From an uncultured Tissierellia bacterium (lineage in GTDB: Bacteria; Bacillota; Clostridia; Tissierellales; Peptoniphilaceae): a stretch of DNA of 9,703 nucleotides. Under the pieces are notes generated by a model. It did not search any database, was not told the DNA's origin, and saw only the letters and a list, made by a program, of their open reading frames with translations. Both the position numbers and the translations under genes were made by a program. The stretch is taken from positions 1-9,703 of the forward strand of contig CAMYOR010000028.1 in NCBI GenBank assembly GCA_947278105.1, given 5' to 3'. Positions within the stretch are counted from its first letter, which is position 1; the number at the start of each line of letters is the position of its first letter. This document shows positions 1 through 7,009 of the stretch, piece by piece.

Positions 1-849
1 CTTTGAAGGCGTAGCTAAAAGGCCCAAAAGGAAAAAGAGGCCAATGCTCATTAATTCCGTAAAGCCATCGAAGAAAAAGACGATGTCCTTTTTCCCTTTA
101 AATGCCTGGTTTCCGATAGAAATGCCGAAAAGATATACGGCAAGGTAGCCGTTGCCCCCGAGAAGGTCTGTCAAGGAATAGGTTAACAGAGCCATGGCAA
201 GCATAAAGACAATGGCGAGCCCGTCTTTTTTGAGGTCCCGTACCTGTAAAAATTTTTTCACAAGATAAGCGATCAAAAAGCCAACCCCTAGGCCAAATCC
301 GATTTGTTTCAATAACAACAGGGGAACGGCAATCTTTGCTCCGCGGAGGAAGGACAAAAAGAGGATCGTCATGGTATAGGCGGAAGGGTCGTTGGATCCG
401 CTCTCCAGTTCCAAAAGGGAAGCCGAATTGTATTTCAGGTTCAGATTTTTTGAAGTAAGAATATTGGAGACGGAGGCGAAGTCGGTAGAGCCGACAATGG
501 AACCCAGAAGCATACTTTCCAAAAGATCAAACTTTAATACCCAGTGGAGAAAAGCCCCGGTGATCAAAGCCGTGAAGACAACGCCCAGGGAAGCAAGGGT
601 GAGCGCCTCTTTGAACACGGGTTTTCCCATTTTCCAGTTGGTTCCAAAGCCCCCGTAAAACATAATGACCATGAGGGTAAGGGTGGAGAAACGCTCGGCG
701 ATTTGATAATCATGGAACCGGGTTCCCAGGCGGCTGCTAATGATCCCAAGCCCCAAGAAAAGCAATAAGGAAGGAAGACCCGAACGGTTCGATAAATTAA
801 TTGCCAAAAGAGCAAATAAAAGAATGATTGCTGCAAATAATAGGATAAT
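1..849 (-). CDS. CPA1-family K+(Na+)/H+ antiporter, partial (C-terminus off the left edge)
   Basis: This is a cytoplasmic-membrane cation/proton exchanger of the NhaP2/CvrA-like CPA1 family. The minus-strand frame stays open from about 849 to base 1, giving 283 codons with no stop. Numbering from 849, a hydrophobic first helix (about 1-18) is followed by NLSNRSGLPSLLLFLGLGI. STDFASVSNIL lies near 121-131 and ESGSNDP at 149-155. The Asn-Asp pair (153-154) is the ion-binding ND motif of electroneutral CPA1 exchangers. Several more hydrophobic segments follow, and the C-terminal half, where TrkA_C domains often lie, is missing. The start is odd: a strong ribosome site (857-864) is followed after seven bases by ATT, with no in-frame ATG, GTG or TTG nearby. 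TTG at 856 and GTG at 853 are in another frame that soon stops. Either ATT is the start or one base is wrong. Family is fairly sure; ion specificity is not. Confidence 0.88.
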   Translation of the reverse strand, partial: MILLFAAIILLFALLAINLSNRSGLPSLLLFLGLGIISSRLGTRFHDYQIAERFSTLTLMVIMFYGGFGTNWKMGKPVFKEALTLASLGVVFTALITGAFLHWVLKFDLLESMLLGSIVGSTDFASVSNILTSKNLNLKYNSASLLELESGSNDPSAYTMTILFLSFLRGAKIAVPLLLLKQIGFGLGVGFLIAYLVKKFLQVRDLKKDGLAIVFMLAMALLTYSLTDLLGGNGYLAVYLFGISIGNQAFKGKKDIVFFFDGFTELMSIGLFFLLGLLATPSK

Positions 850-856
850 CCACCAA

Positions 857-864
857 CTCCCTCC
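857..864 (-). promoter_or_regulatory. Ribosome binding site of the antiporter gene
   Basis: The minus strand reads GGAGGGAG here, a strong Shine-Dalgarno match. Seven bases later comes ATT at 849-847, which is in the antiporter frame. The spacing fits initiation at 849 better than at the TTG (856) or GTG (853), which lie too close and in the wrong frame. Confidence 0.6.
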
Positions 865-887
865 GTTTTGTTTAAAAATATTTTAGC

Positions 888-899
888 AAATTGCAATTT
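888..899. repeat. 12-bp perfect palindrome AAATTGCAATTT in the divergent intergenic region
   Basis: AAATTGCAATTT is identical to its own reverse complement. It lies between the antiporter (minus) and the dehydrogenase (plus), about 40 bases upstream of the antiporter start. A partial echo, AATTGCGAA, occurs at 927-935. It could be a regulator-binding site, but AT-rich palindromes of this size also arise by chance. The rest of 865-993 shows no convincing promoter. Confidence 0.25.
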
Positions 900-993
900 T
901 TTTTCCAATTACCGTCATGATTCCGGAATTGCGAAGGGGAAGACGGAGGATTATTGATTGTGGGTAGAAATGAATAGACCGAAAGTATTTGTA

Positions 994-1001
994 GAGAGGA
1001 G
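994..1001 (+). promoter_or_regulatory. Ribosome binding site deciding the dehydrogenase start
   Basis: GAGAGGAG lies seven bases before the ATG at 1009, which supports that start. An in-frame TTG at 958 also has a GGAGG (945-949) eight bases upstream. It would add 17 residues before the first Rossmann-like beta strand, with no resemblance to the family, so the ATG at 1009 is preferred. Confidence 0.6.
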
Positions 1002-1008
1002 AAAAAGG

Positions 1009-1971
1009 ATGATCGCAGTTACTACCAATGATAAATTTTTAAAGAGAAAAGAAATCGAAGAAGCTTTTCCTAAAATTTTGGAAGAGGGAGAGGACTGGAA
1101 GATTTATCCGGATTTTGAGTCCATGGTTGCGGACAAGGATAAGATTGAAATTTTATTTAATACAAGCCCTCTGGATAAAGAGAAGATCAAAGAGTTTAAG
1201 AATCTTCGCTGGATTTTTTCCTATTCAGCGGGGGTGGAGCACTATCCGCAAAAAGAGCTTCAGGAAATGGGGGTTATTTTGACCAATACCAGAGGAGTGC
1301 ACAGCAAAAGCATTTCCGAACAGGTCCTTGGGGCAATGATCATGTTTTCCAGAAATCTTCTTGCGGCGATGAAAAATCGGGAAAAAAAGATCTTCGATAG
1401 AAATTTCCCCTTGAGAGAACTGACCGGGGAGAATCTTTTAATCGTCGGGACTGGGGCCATTGGCCGGGAAATCGCCCGGAGAGCCAAGGCTTTTGATATG
1501 AAGGTGACGGGAATTCGAAACCATGCGGGGGGAGATCTGCCGGAAAACTTTGATGCCGTTTACTCGGCGGATTCACTGGAGGAGCATCTGTCAGGTTTTC
1601 AGTACATCGTCTGTGTTGTACCCTCCACGGAAAAAACTCGCGGTCTCTTTGACCGAAGAAAGTTTTCTCTTATGGATCCGGATACCGTCTTTATGAACGT
1701 GGGCCGGGGTGATCTGATTGTCGAGGAAGATATGATCGAGGCCCTGGAAAAGAAAAAGATCAGGGGAGCCTACCTGGACGTTTTTCCAACGGAACCCCTC
1801 CCCCAAGATTCTAAATTCTGGGACTTGGATAACCTGCTCATCACCCCGCACAATGCCGGACCGACCCCGCATTATTTCGAGCGGGCGATCAAAATCTTTT
1901 CCGAAAATCTTTCACATTTTCGAAAAGGAGAAAAAATGATCAACCAGGTAAACTATCAGGAAAAATATTAA
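1009..1971 (+). CDS. D-isomer-specific 2-hydroxyacid dehydrogenase (NAD-dependent)
   Basis: This is a 320-residue cytosolic oxidoreductase that interconverts 2-oxo acids and D-2-hydroxy acids with NAD(H). The length is normal for the family. The nucleotide-binding domain carries GTGAIG at 147-152. The catalytic triad of the family can be placed: Arg233 in NVGRGDLI, Glu262 in DVFPTEPLP and His281 in ITPHNAG. The usual HxSG/HxSA after the histidine is HNAG here. The start at 1009 is chosen by its ribosome site and because the first beta strand (MIAVTT) begins there. The gene is followed by an ene-reductase 69 bases downstream on the same strand, so the two are probably co-transcribed. That pairing resembles the reductive branch of amino-acid (Stickland) fermentation, where a 2-oxo acid is reduced to an (R)-2-hydroxy acid; this role is inference. 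The substrate cannot be read from the sequence; hydroxypyruvate or phosphoglycerate-type substrates remain possible. Confidence 0.9.
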   Translation: MIAVTTNDKFLKRKEIEEAFPKILEEGEDWKIYPDFESMVADKDKIEILFNTSPLDKEKIKEFKNLRWIFSYSAGVEHYPQKELQEMGVILTNTRGVHSKSISEQVLGAMIMFSRNLLAAMKNREKKIFDRNFPLRELTGENLLIVGTGAIGREIARRAKAFDMKVTGIRNHAGGDLPENFDAVYSADSLEEHLSGFQYIVCVVPSTEKTRGLFDRRKFSLMDPDTVFMNVGRGDLIVEEDMIEALEKKKIRGAYLDVFPTEPLPQDSKFWDLDNLLITPHNAGPTPHYFERAIKIFSENLSHFRKGEKMINQVNYQEKY

Positions 1972-2040
1972 TGGAGCTTTCAGAGGGACCCAAGAAAGGC
2001 AGGTACGGAAGCCAACGGTAACCCAGAAAGGTGGAAAAAA

Positions 2041-4104
2041 ATGGAGAATAAGTTGGACCCGAGGCTCAAGGAACTTTTCACCCCTTGGAAAATCGGAAAT
2101 TGTGAGATTAAAAATCGAATTGTCCTCACCTCGATGGGGGGAACGAATCTTTTCGGATGGATGGAGAAGAATCATTTTGACCAGGAGGGAGCCCGGTTTC
2201 TTCAAAAGGTAGCCGAAAATCATGTAGGACTTCTCTTGCCCGGCTGCCAGCCGGTCTACAATCCGATGTTCGGACAATGGCTCTACAAGAACAAAAAGAT
2301 GTACGAGGATTTAAAAGCCTGGCTTCCTGATTTTCATAAGACCGGGGCGAAGCTCTTTATTCAGCTGACGGCCGGATTCGGACGATCCTTTACCATTTCA
2401 CCGGTCATGGAAAAGATCTATACGAATCCAATTCTGCGGGTCCTTTCCAAGCCGGTTATGGACCTAGACCGGATTACGGCATCGGCCTCCGCCTCCCCGA
2501 ACCGCTGGTCCGACAAGGTCCCTTCCCGGCCGATGACCATCAAAGAAATAAAAGAAATGGTAGAGGCCTTTGCGAAGTCAGCCCGGCTTTTAAAAGATGC
2601 CAGAGTCGATGGGGTGGAAATTCATGCGGTTCATGAAGGCTATCTCCTCGACCAGTTCACCCTTCCTTATGTCAACCAGCGGACGGACCGCTACGGGGGA
2701 AGCTTTGAGAACCGCTACCGGTTTGCAGTGGAGATCGTTCAGGAGATCAAAAAAGCCTGCGGGAAGGATTTCCCGGTTTCTCTTCGCTACAGCATGGTTT
2801 CCAAGACCAAGGGTTTCCGTCAGGGGGCCCTGCCCGGCGAGGACTATAAAGAGGTGGGCCGAGATCTTGAAGAATCGGAGCGGGCGGCGAAGTATCTCCA
2901 GGATATGGGCTATGATATGCTTAACTGCGATAATGGCACCTATGATGCCTGGTACTGGTCCCATCCCCCGATCTATATGCCGGAAAATTGCAATTTAAGC
3001 GATGTGGAACATATCAAAAGCTTTGTGGATATCCCGGTTGTCTGTGCCGGCCGAATGGATCCCTATGTTGCTGCGGCGTCGATTCGGGAAAAGAAGCTGG
3101 ATGCGGCAGGATTTGCCCGCAATTTCCTGGCCGATCAGGAATGGGTCACGAAGCTCTTGGAGGGAAGAAAAGAGGAGATTCGCCCCTGCATCCTCTGCCA
3201 TAACGCCTGCTTTAACATGGCCCATTACAAGGGAGTTCCCAATGATCAGGACCTCTATGACAGCCTCCATCTGGCCCGGTGTGCAGTCAATGCGGAAACC
3301 ATGCAGTGGGATAAGCATTATATTCAAAAGACGGATCAGCCCAAAACCTGCCATATTATTGGCGGGGGTGTGGGCGGAATGGAAGCGGCCCGGGTTTTGA
3401 AGCTTCGGGGCCATAATCCCATTCTTTATGAAAAAAGTGAACTTTTGGGGGGCGTCGTTATTCCCGGCGCTTCGGAACCCTTTAAGAAGAGGATGCGGGA
3501 TCTTTTGGACTGGTACCGCCTTCAGATGGAAAGGCTGGAGATTCCCGTCAAGCTGAACTCTCCGGTCAAGGAAGAGGACGACTTTGGAGAGGATCCGGTA
3601 ATTTGCGCAACGGGGGCCGAGCCGATTCGGTTAAATGTCCCGGGATTTGAGAAAACCATTGAGGCCAAAGACTTTTTGATGGGCAAGGATCCCGGAGAGA
3701 GGGTCGGGGTGATCGGAGGGAGCCTCACGGGCTGTGAAATTTCCTATGAGCTTGCCCTGGAAGGGAAAAAGCCCTTTATCATTGAGATGAAACAAGACTT
3801 AATTGCTCAGAAGGGCGTTTGCCTGGCCAACAGCTCCTACCTCAGAGAGTGGTTTGCCCTCCATAAGGTCCCGGTTTATCTGGAAAGCACCCTTGCCGAG
3901 GTCAAGGACCATGCCGTTGTCATAAAAGACAAGGAAGGAAAGAGGGTGGAAATCCCCTGCGATTCCGTCATTTCGGCGGTTGGCTATCGGCCGGCGCCCC
4001 TTAAGGAAGCGGGAGGAAAGGTCTATTTGATTGGCGACTGCCGAAAGGTCGGAAATATTATGACGGCGGTCTGGGAAGCCTATGAAACGGCGATGAAGAT
4101 TTAG
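2041..4104 (+). CDS. FMN/FAD/4Fe-4S ene-reductase (2-enoate reductase / FldZ / BaiCD-like, old yellow enzyme family)
   Basis: This is a 687-residue NAD(P)H:flavin oxidoreductase that would reduce an activated C=C bond in the cytosol. The first half is an FMN-binding TIM barrel: KIGNCEIKNRIVLTSM near the N-terminus, HAVHEGYLLDQF from residue 195 and RYGGSFENRYRF from 217. A 4Fe-4S cluster site follows, with Cys383, 386, 390 and 414. The second half is an FAD/NAD(P)H domain with GGGVGGME at 441-448, a second dinucleotide fold GGSLTG at 559-564, and IGDC at 664-667 near the end. All parts look intact, so the enzyme is probably active. The last cluster cysteine is 23 residues after the third, against about 11-12 in FadH-type dienoyl-CoA reductases. 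The start is supported by AGGTGG (2029-2034) six bases upstream. Family members reduce 2-enoates, cinnamates, dienoyl-CoA or 3-oxo-delta4 steroids. The dehydrogenase upstream makes an aryl- or alkyl-enoate plausible, but the substrate is unproven. Confidence 0.9.
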   Translation: MENKLDPRLKELFTPWKIGNCEIKNRIVLTSMGGTNLFGWMEKNHFDQEGARFLQKVAENHVGLLLPGCQPVYNPMFGQWLYKNKKMYEDLKAWLPDFHKTGAKLFIQLTAGFGRSFTISPVMEKIYTNPILRVLSKPVMDLDRITASASASPNRWSDKVPSRPMTIKEIKEMVEAFAKSARLLKDARVDGVEIHAVHEGYLLDQFTLPYVNQRTDRYGGSFENRYRFAVEIVQEIKKACGKDFPVSLRYSMVSKTKGFRQGALPGEDYKEVGRDLEESERAAKYLQDMGYDMLNCDNGTYDAWYWSHPPIYMPENCNLSDVEHIKSFVDIPVVCAGRMDPYVAAASIREKKLDAAGFARNFLADQEWVTKLLEGRKEEIRPCILCHNACFNMAHYKGVPNDQDLYDSLHLARCAVNAETMQWDKHYIQKTDQPKTCHIIGGGVGGMEAARVLKLRGHNPILYEKSELLGGVVIPGASEPFKKRMRDLLDWYRLQMERLEIPVKLNSPVKEEDDFGEDPVICATGAEPIRLNVPGFEKTIEAKDFLMGKDPGERVGVIGGSLTGCEISYELALEGKKPFIIEMKQDLIAQKGVCLANSSYLREWFALHKVPVYLESTLAEVKDHAVVIKDKEGKRVEIPCDSVISAVGYRPAPLKEAGGKVYLIGDCRKVGNIMTAVWEAYETAMKI

Positions 4105-4139
4105 AATCCGATTTTTTCAATTATCTGACTTAGCTGAAG

Positions 4140-4168
4140 ACTTTTTTAGGCGGCTTTGAGAAAAAAGT
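4140..4168. repeat. Short inverted repeat upstream of the EFR1 gene
   Basis: ACTTTTTT (4140-4147) and AAAAAAGT (4161-4168) form a perfect 8-bp inverted repeat with a 13-base loop. It sits in the 132-base gap between the ene-reductase and the EFR1 gene. The stem is almost all A-T, so as RNA it would be weak. It is not a convincing terminator, and the two genes may still share a transcript. Confidence 0.25.
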
Positions 4169-4236
4169 GAATTCGAAAATGATATCGAAGCGGCGGCGGA
4201 AGAAGGGACGCAAGGCCCGGAAAGAAAGAGAAAAAG

Positions 4237-5013
4237 ATGATCATCTATTACACAGGAACAGAAAATTCGAAATATGTGGCCGAAGCTGCGAAAGACCTGC
4301 TGGACGATGAGATTGTCGATTGCCGGCCGTATTTGAAGGAAAAAAGGAAGGGAGAATTTGTCTCGCAAAAGCCCTATGTATTCTGTTCTCCCACCTACAG
4401 TTGGCGTCTTCCGGTCATCTTTTCGGACTTTATTAAAGAGAGCCGGTTTGAAGGAAATCAAGAGGCCTACTTTATTATGACCTGCGGGGACAGCGTCGGA
4501 AATGCAGCAGCCTATATTCAAAGGCTTTGCCAGGAAAAGGGCCTGCATTTCCGGGGCCTTCTTCCGATCGTCATGCCGGAAAATTATCTGGCCCTATTTC
4601 CTGTCCCAGAGAAAAAAACAGCCAAAAAAATCATTGCAGGTTCGCTTCCAAAATTAAAAGCAGGTCTGGAGCTTATTCTGGGCCAGAAGGACCTAGAACC
4701 GGTAAAAGGAGGCTTACTGGGGAAATTTTGCTCGGGGCCGGTCAACGTGATCTACCGGAAGCTGATCGTAAAAAGCGGTCCTTTCCGATCTACGGATGCC
4801 TGTATTGGCTGCGGAGCCTGCGTTAGAAACTGCGTTACCAATAACATTACCCTTAAAAATCAAAGGCCCCTTTGGGGCAAAAACTGTATCCATTGCATGG
4901 CCTGCATCTGCGGATGTCCTGTGGAAGCGATTGAGTATGGAAAATCCAGTGTAAACCGGCCCCGGTATTGGTGCGAGCCTTACCAGGGAGAGCTAACAAA
5001 CAGGAAAGAATAA
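4237..5013 (+). CDS. EFR1-family ferredoxin (flavodoxin-like domain plus two 4Fe-4S clusters)
   Basis: This is a 258-residue cytosolic electron-transfer protein. The N-terminal part (about 1-170) is flavodoxin-like: IIYYTGTENSKY at 2-13 resembles the phosphate-binding loop for FMN, and FCSPTYSWRLP and MTCGDSVGNAAAY match later parts of that fold. The C-terminal part is a bacterial-type ferredoxin with two CxxCxxCxxxC sets, Cys189/192/195/199 and Cys217/220/223/227; the second ends in CPVEAIEY. This layout is typical of the EFR1 family in anaerobic Firmicutes. It lies on the same strand as the ene-reductase, 132 bases downstream, so it may supply or accept electrons in the same reductive process; that is inference. 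The ribosome site is weak (GAAAGAAAGAG just upstream), but the start fits the flavodoxin N-terminus exactly. The physiological partner is unknown. Confidence 0.9.
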   Translation: MIIYYTGTENSKYVAEAAKDLLDDEIVDCRPYLKEKRKGEFVSQKPYVFCSPTYSWRLPVIFSDFIKESRFEGNQEAYFIMTCGDSVGNAAAYIQRLCQEKGLHFRGLLPIVMPENYLALFPVPEKKTAKKIIAGSLPKLKAGLELILGQKDLEPVKGGLLGKFCSGPVNVIYRKLIVKSGPFRSTDACIGCGACVRNCVTNNITLKNQRPLWGKNCIHCMACICGCPVEAIEYGKSSVNRPRYWCEPYQGELTNRKE

Positions 5014-5148
5014 ACATTTTCTGCAGGACATAGGGAAGATGATAAAATGGGAATTTTTCAAGGATAGCAACTGGCGGTTGACAAAGTTTCAAGGGCAATT
5101 GGTGGTGGGCAACCTTTGTTTTCGCCAAAATGGGATCAGAAATTGTGA

Positions 5149-5173
5149 TTTGCGCAGACGCAAGTTTGCGCAG
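5149..5173. promoter_or_regulatory. Repeat cluster upstream of the XRE gene, candidate operator
   Basis: TTTGCGCAG occurs twice, at 5149-5157 and 5165-5173, exactly 16 bases apart. Between them CGCAA (5159-5163) forms inverted pairs with TTGCG on both sides (5150-5154 and 5166-5170). Three alternating half-sites thus lie within 21 bases, ending 30 bases before the XRE start. XRE regulators often bind such dyads and regulate their own genes; autoregulation here is inference. A TTGACA at 5078-5083 could be a -35 box, but no good -10 follows it. The remaining part of the 190-base gap (5014-5203) holds nothing else I can name. Confidence 0.35.
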
Positions 5174-5203
5174 GAAAAGCAGAACAAAGCAAAGGAGAAA
5201 ACA

Positions 5204-6190
5204 ATGATTTTGGCAGATAAAATTATTGAGCTGCGCAAAAAAAACAACTGGTCCCAGGAAGAGCTTGCAGGAAAACTCGGAGTGAGTAGGCAGTCAATTT
5301 CGAAGTGGGAAGGGGCGCAGAGCACACCCGATCTGGAAAGAATTTTAGAAATGAGTAAACTCTTTGGCGTCAGCACCGATTCTCTTATTAAGGATGAAAT
5401 CGAATTGGGCGAAGAGACAGGCGGCTTTGAAGATTCCAAGGGTCCCGTTCGCATGATTTCCATGGAGGAGGCAAATACTTACCTGGAAAAGAGCAAGAAG
5501 GGAGCTAATTCAGTTGCCCTGGGGGTAATGCTTAGCATTTTCGGAGCGATTCCCTTTATTTTGGGAGAAGATTTTGCCTCCAGGCAGGCGGAAGCGCTTA
5601 GCCTAACCCTTGCCCTTTTCTTTATTGGCGTGGGTGTTTCTCTGATTATTTTGACCGCTTACCGGATGAAAGAGTATGACTGGATCGAAAAGGAAAGCTT
5701 TGAGACGGCTTACGGGGTAGACGGGATGGCGAAAGAACGCTACAAAACTTTTATGCCTTCTTTCGTCACGTGTATTATCAGCGGAGTTTTGCTTTGCTTT
5801 TTAGCCGTTGCTTTTTTTGGATCTTCTGAATTTTTGCCCGGCATAATTCCTGTGACAGAAAATGCCGTCGTTAGCCTAGGTTTAGCGATGATCGCCATCG
5901 CAGTCTTCCTTTTTGTCAGTTCTCTGATCGCCCGAGAAGCCTATCTTAGTTTGCTACAGATCGAAGATTTCCGCCCCGAAGAAAAGAAGGTCAATAAAAA
6001 AATAGGACCCTTTATGAGCATCTACTGGCTCGTTGTCATTGCCATCTATCTGGGTTATAGCTTTTTGACCCAAAAATGGGAAAACTCCTGGATTATTTGG
6101 CCGGTGGCTGCTGTTCTGGGGGCTGTTTTGGCGATCATCTTAAAAATAGCCTTCGGAAGGAATCGGACGGGAAATGGGGGCGCTTTTTAA
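5204..6190 (+). CDS. XRE-family regulator with a C-terminal six-helix membrane domain
   Basis: This 328-residue protein has a DNA-binding head and a membrane tail. Residues 5-62 are a Cro/C1-type helix-turn-helix: IIELRKKNNWSQEELAGKLGVSRQSISKWE is the classic pattern, with SRQSISKWE as recognition helix. A charged linker (about 63-100) follows, then hydrophobic segments near 103-121, 132-152, 187-205, 221-243, 268-288 and 296-316. This architecture is common in Firmicutes and is thought to let a membrane signal control DNA binding; the signal here is unknown. The start at 5204 is chosen because AAAGGAG (5191-5197) lies six bases upstream and the HTH begins at once. The frame is open back to 5039, but that stretch is not protein-like. 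It lies 190 bases after the EFR1 gene, so it may be a separate unit. The repeat cluster upstream could be its own operator. It ends 19 bases from the convergent DUF1275 gene with no clear terminator between. Confidence 0.88.
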   Translation: MILADKIIELRKKNNWSQEELAGKLGVSRQSISKWEGAQSTPDLERILEMSKLFGVSTDSLIKDEIELGEETGGFEDSKGPVRMISMEEANTYLEKSKKGANSVALGVMLSIFGAIPFILGEDFASRQAEALSLTLALFFIGVGVSLIILTAYRMKEYDWIEKESFETAYGVDGMAKERYKTFMPSFVTCIISGVLLCFLAVAFFGSSEFLPGIIPVTENAVVSLGLAMIAIAVFLFVSSLIAREAYLSLLQIEDFRPEEKKVNKKIGPFMSIYWLVVIAIYLGYSFLTQKWENSWIIWPVAAVLGAVLAIILKIAFGRNRTGNGGAF

Positions 6191-6209
6191 AGCCGGAGTG
6201 AGATCGGAG

Positions 6210-6878
6210 TTAAAAGAACATCAGGATAAAGTCAACAAAAAGTAAGAGGCAGGAAATCCAGATCGTATGCATCCCCCATCGGGGGACAAAGAGACTTCCC
6301 AGCCCGGCTCCCAGGGCAAAGACAAGGATGACCCCAAAATAGTGGAGGAAACGATGAAAGAAAGCTTTATCATGGGTCATTTGATAATGGGAAAAGGCCT
6401 CCATCCCACTTCGCAGGTTCCCAATGCACATGGTGCTGGCGTACTGGTAAGAATTGACCTTGCGGAAGGTTTGAACCTGCATGGCACAGGAAAAAGAAAC
6501 CAGGGCGTTCGCCAAAAAATTCAAAGGCTGGGGGAAAAAGCCAACCAAAAAAAGAAGGAAAATTTCAATAATTAAAACCAGCTGACGCCAGTGAAGGCCC
6601 TGGAAATCCTGGAACCCGTGCCGAATCCATTCGGCCACGGCAACGCCCAGGGCAAAGAAGAAAAGAGGGATGAAGTACCGGATCATGACGTCAAATCTCC
6701 CCTCAAATAAGTTTTTACTCAGAAGAACGATATTTCCAGTTTGTGCATTTGCATAAACCTTTCCCCGGGCGATGTAGGTGTAAGCATCCTGAAGGCCGCC
6801 GGACAAGGAAAGTAAGGCAGCGGCTGGAAAGGACTCGGATCTTTGTGTATTGATAAAAATTTGTTCCGACGTTTTCAT
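6210..6878 (-). CDS. YoaK/DUF1275-family integral membrane protein
   Basis: This 222-residue cytoplasmic-membrane protein belongs to the DUF1275 (YoaK) family, whose function is not established. Family marks are SGGLQDAYTYI at 26-36 and AQTGNIVLLS at 45-54, plus CIGNLRSG near 151-158 in the second half. Hydrophobic segments lie near 18-36, 66-84, 98-116, 121-138, 178-198 and 203-221, so about six helices, and the length is normal. The start is supported by GGGAAGGGGAC just upstream on the minus strand. A candidate promoter lies at 6917-6946. It is divergent from the Asp-box protein gene and shares a 193-base control region with it. It is convergent with the XRE regulator, which leaves room for transcript interference. 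Family assignment is strong; no function is proposed. Confidence 0.9.
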   Translation of the reverse strand: MKTSEQIFINTQRSESFPAAALLSLSGGLQDAYTYIARGKVYANAQTGNIVLLSKNLFEGRFDVMIRYFIPLFFFALGVAVAEWIRHGFQDFQGLHWRQLVLIIEIFLLFLVGFFPQPLNFLANALVSFSCAMQVQTFRKVNSYQYASTMCIGNLRSGMEAFSHYQMTHDKAFFHRFLHYFGVILVFALGAGLGSLFVPRWGMHTIWISCLLLFVDFILMFF

Positions 6879-6916
6879 AGTCCCCTTCCCTTCGCGCTGA
6901 TCTGATGAGTTTCTTC

Positions 6917-6946
6917 ATTTTAAACCGCAGTCCGTCTTCTCGTAAA
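6917..6946 (-). promoter_or_regulatory. Candidate sigma-A promoter of the DUF1275 gene
   Basis: On the minus strand TTTACG (6946-6941) and TAAAAT (6922-6917) are separated by 18 bases. They match the -35 and -10 consensus at four and five of six positions. The -10 lies 38 bases before the gene start at 6878, a normal leader length. Confidence 0.4.
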
Positions 6947-6979
6947 GGCCTTTATGATCCAGTGGATCTTATCGGCCTT
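6945..6979. repeat. Interrupted dyad between two divergent promoters
   Basis: AAGGCC (6945-6950) pairs with GGCCTT (6974-6979), and GATCC (6956-6960) pairs with GGATC (6964-6968) around a three-base centre. The five bases between the arms on each side mostly do not pair. The dyad touches the -35 of the minus-strand promoter and ends one base before the -35 of the plus-strand promoter. That position suits an operator shared by both genes. It has no T-run, so it is not a terminator. Confidence 0.4.
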
Positions 6980-6980
6980 G

Positions 6981-7009
6981 TTGAAGACGACTTTTTTGTG
7001 GTATTAAAT
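6981..7009 (+). promoter_or_regulatory. Candidate sigma-A promoter of the Asp-box protein gene
   Basis: TTGAAG (6981-6986) and TTAAAT (7004-7009) are 17 bases apart, each matching four of six consensus positions. The region after it is very A/T rich. The -10 lies 62 bases before the TTG start at 7072. Confidence 0.4.

Noticed and set aside
958..1008. TTG start at 958 adding 17 residues to the dehydrogenase
   Set aside because: It has a GGAGG at good spacing, but the extra residues have no family counterpart and the ATG at 1009 has an equally good site.
1971..2021. A 16-codon frame starting at the TAATG overlap with the dehydrogenase stop (MELSEGPKKGRYGSQR)
   Set aside because: Too short to judge, resembles nothing I know, and probably just spacer before the ene-reductase. 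The similar stretches ACCCAAGAAAGG and ACCCAGAAAGG in this gap are probably a chance or decayed duplication of the ribosome site.
4118..4147. Possible terminator after the ene-reductase (CTTAGCTGAAG followed by T6)
   Set aside because: The stem would have only three sound pairs, too weak for an intrinsic terminator.
4169..4236. Frame reading EFENDIEAAAEEGTQGPERKRKR before the EFR1 gene
   Set aside because: There is no start codon and a stop lies just upstream. It may be a decayed coding remnant or a by-product of purine-rich sequence; nothing identifies it.
5039..5203. Upstream extension of the XRE gene to an ATG at 5039
   Set aside because: The added 55 residues are not protein-like for this family, cover the candidate operator, and the ATG at 5204 has a clear AAAGGAG.
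6191..6209. Terminator between the convergent XRE and DUF1275 genes
   Set aside because: The 19-base gap holds no stem with a T-run on either strand.
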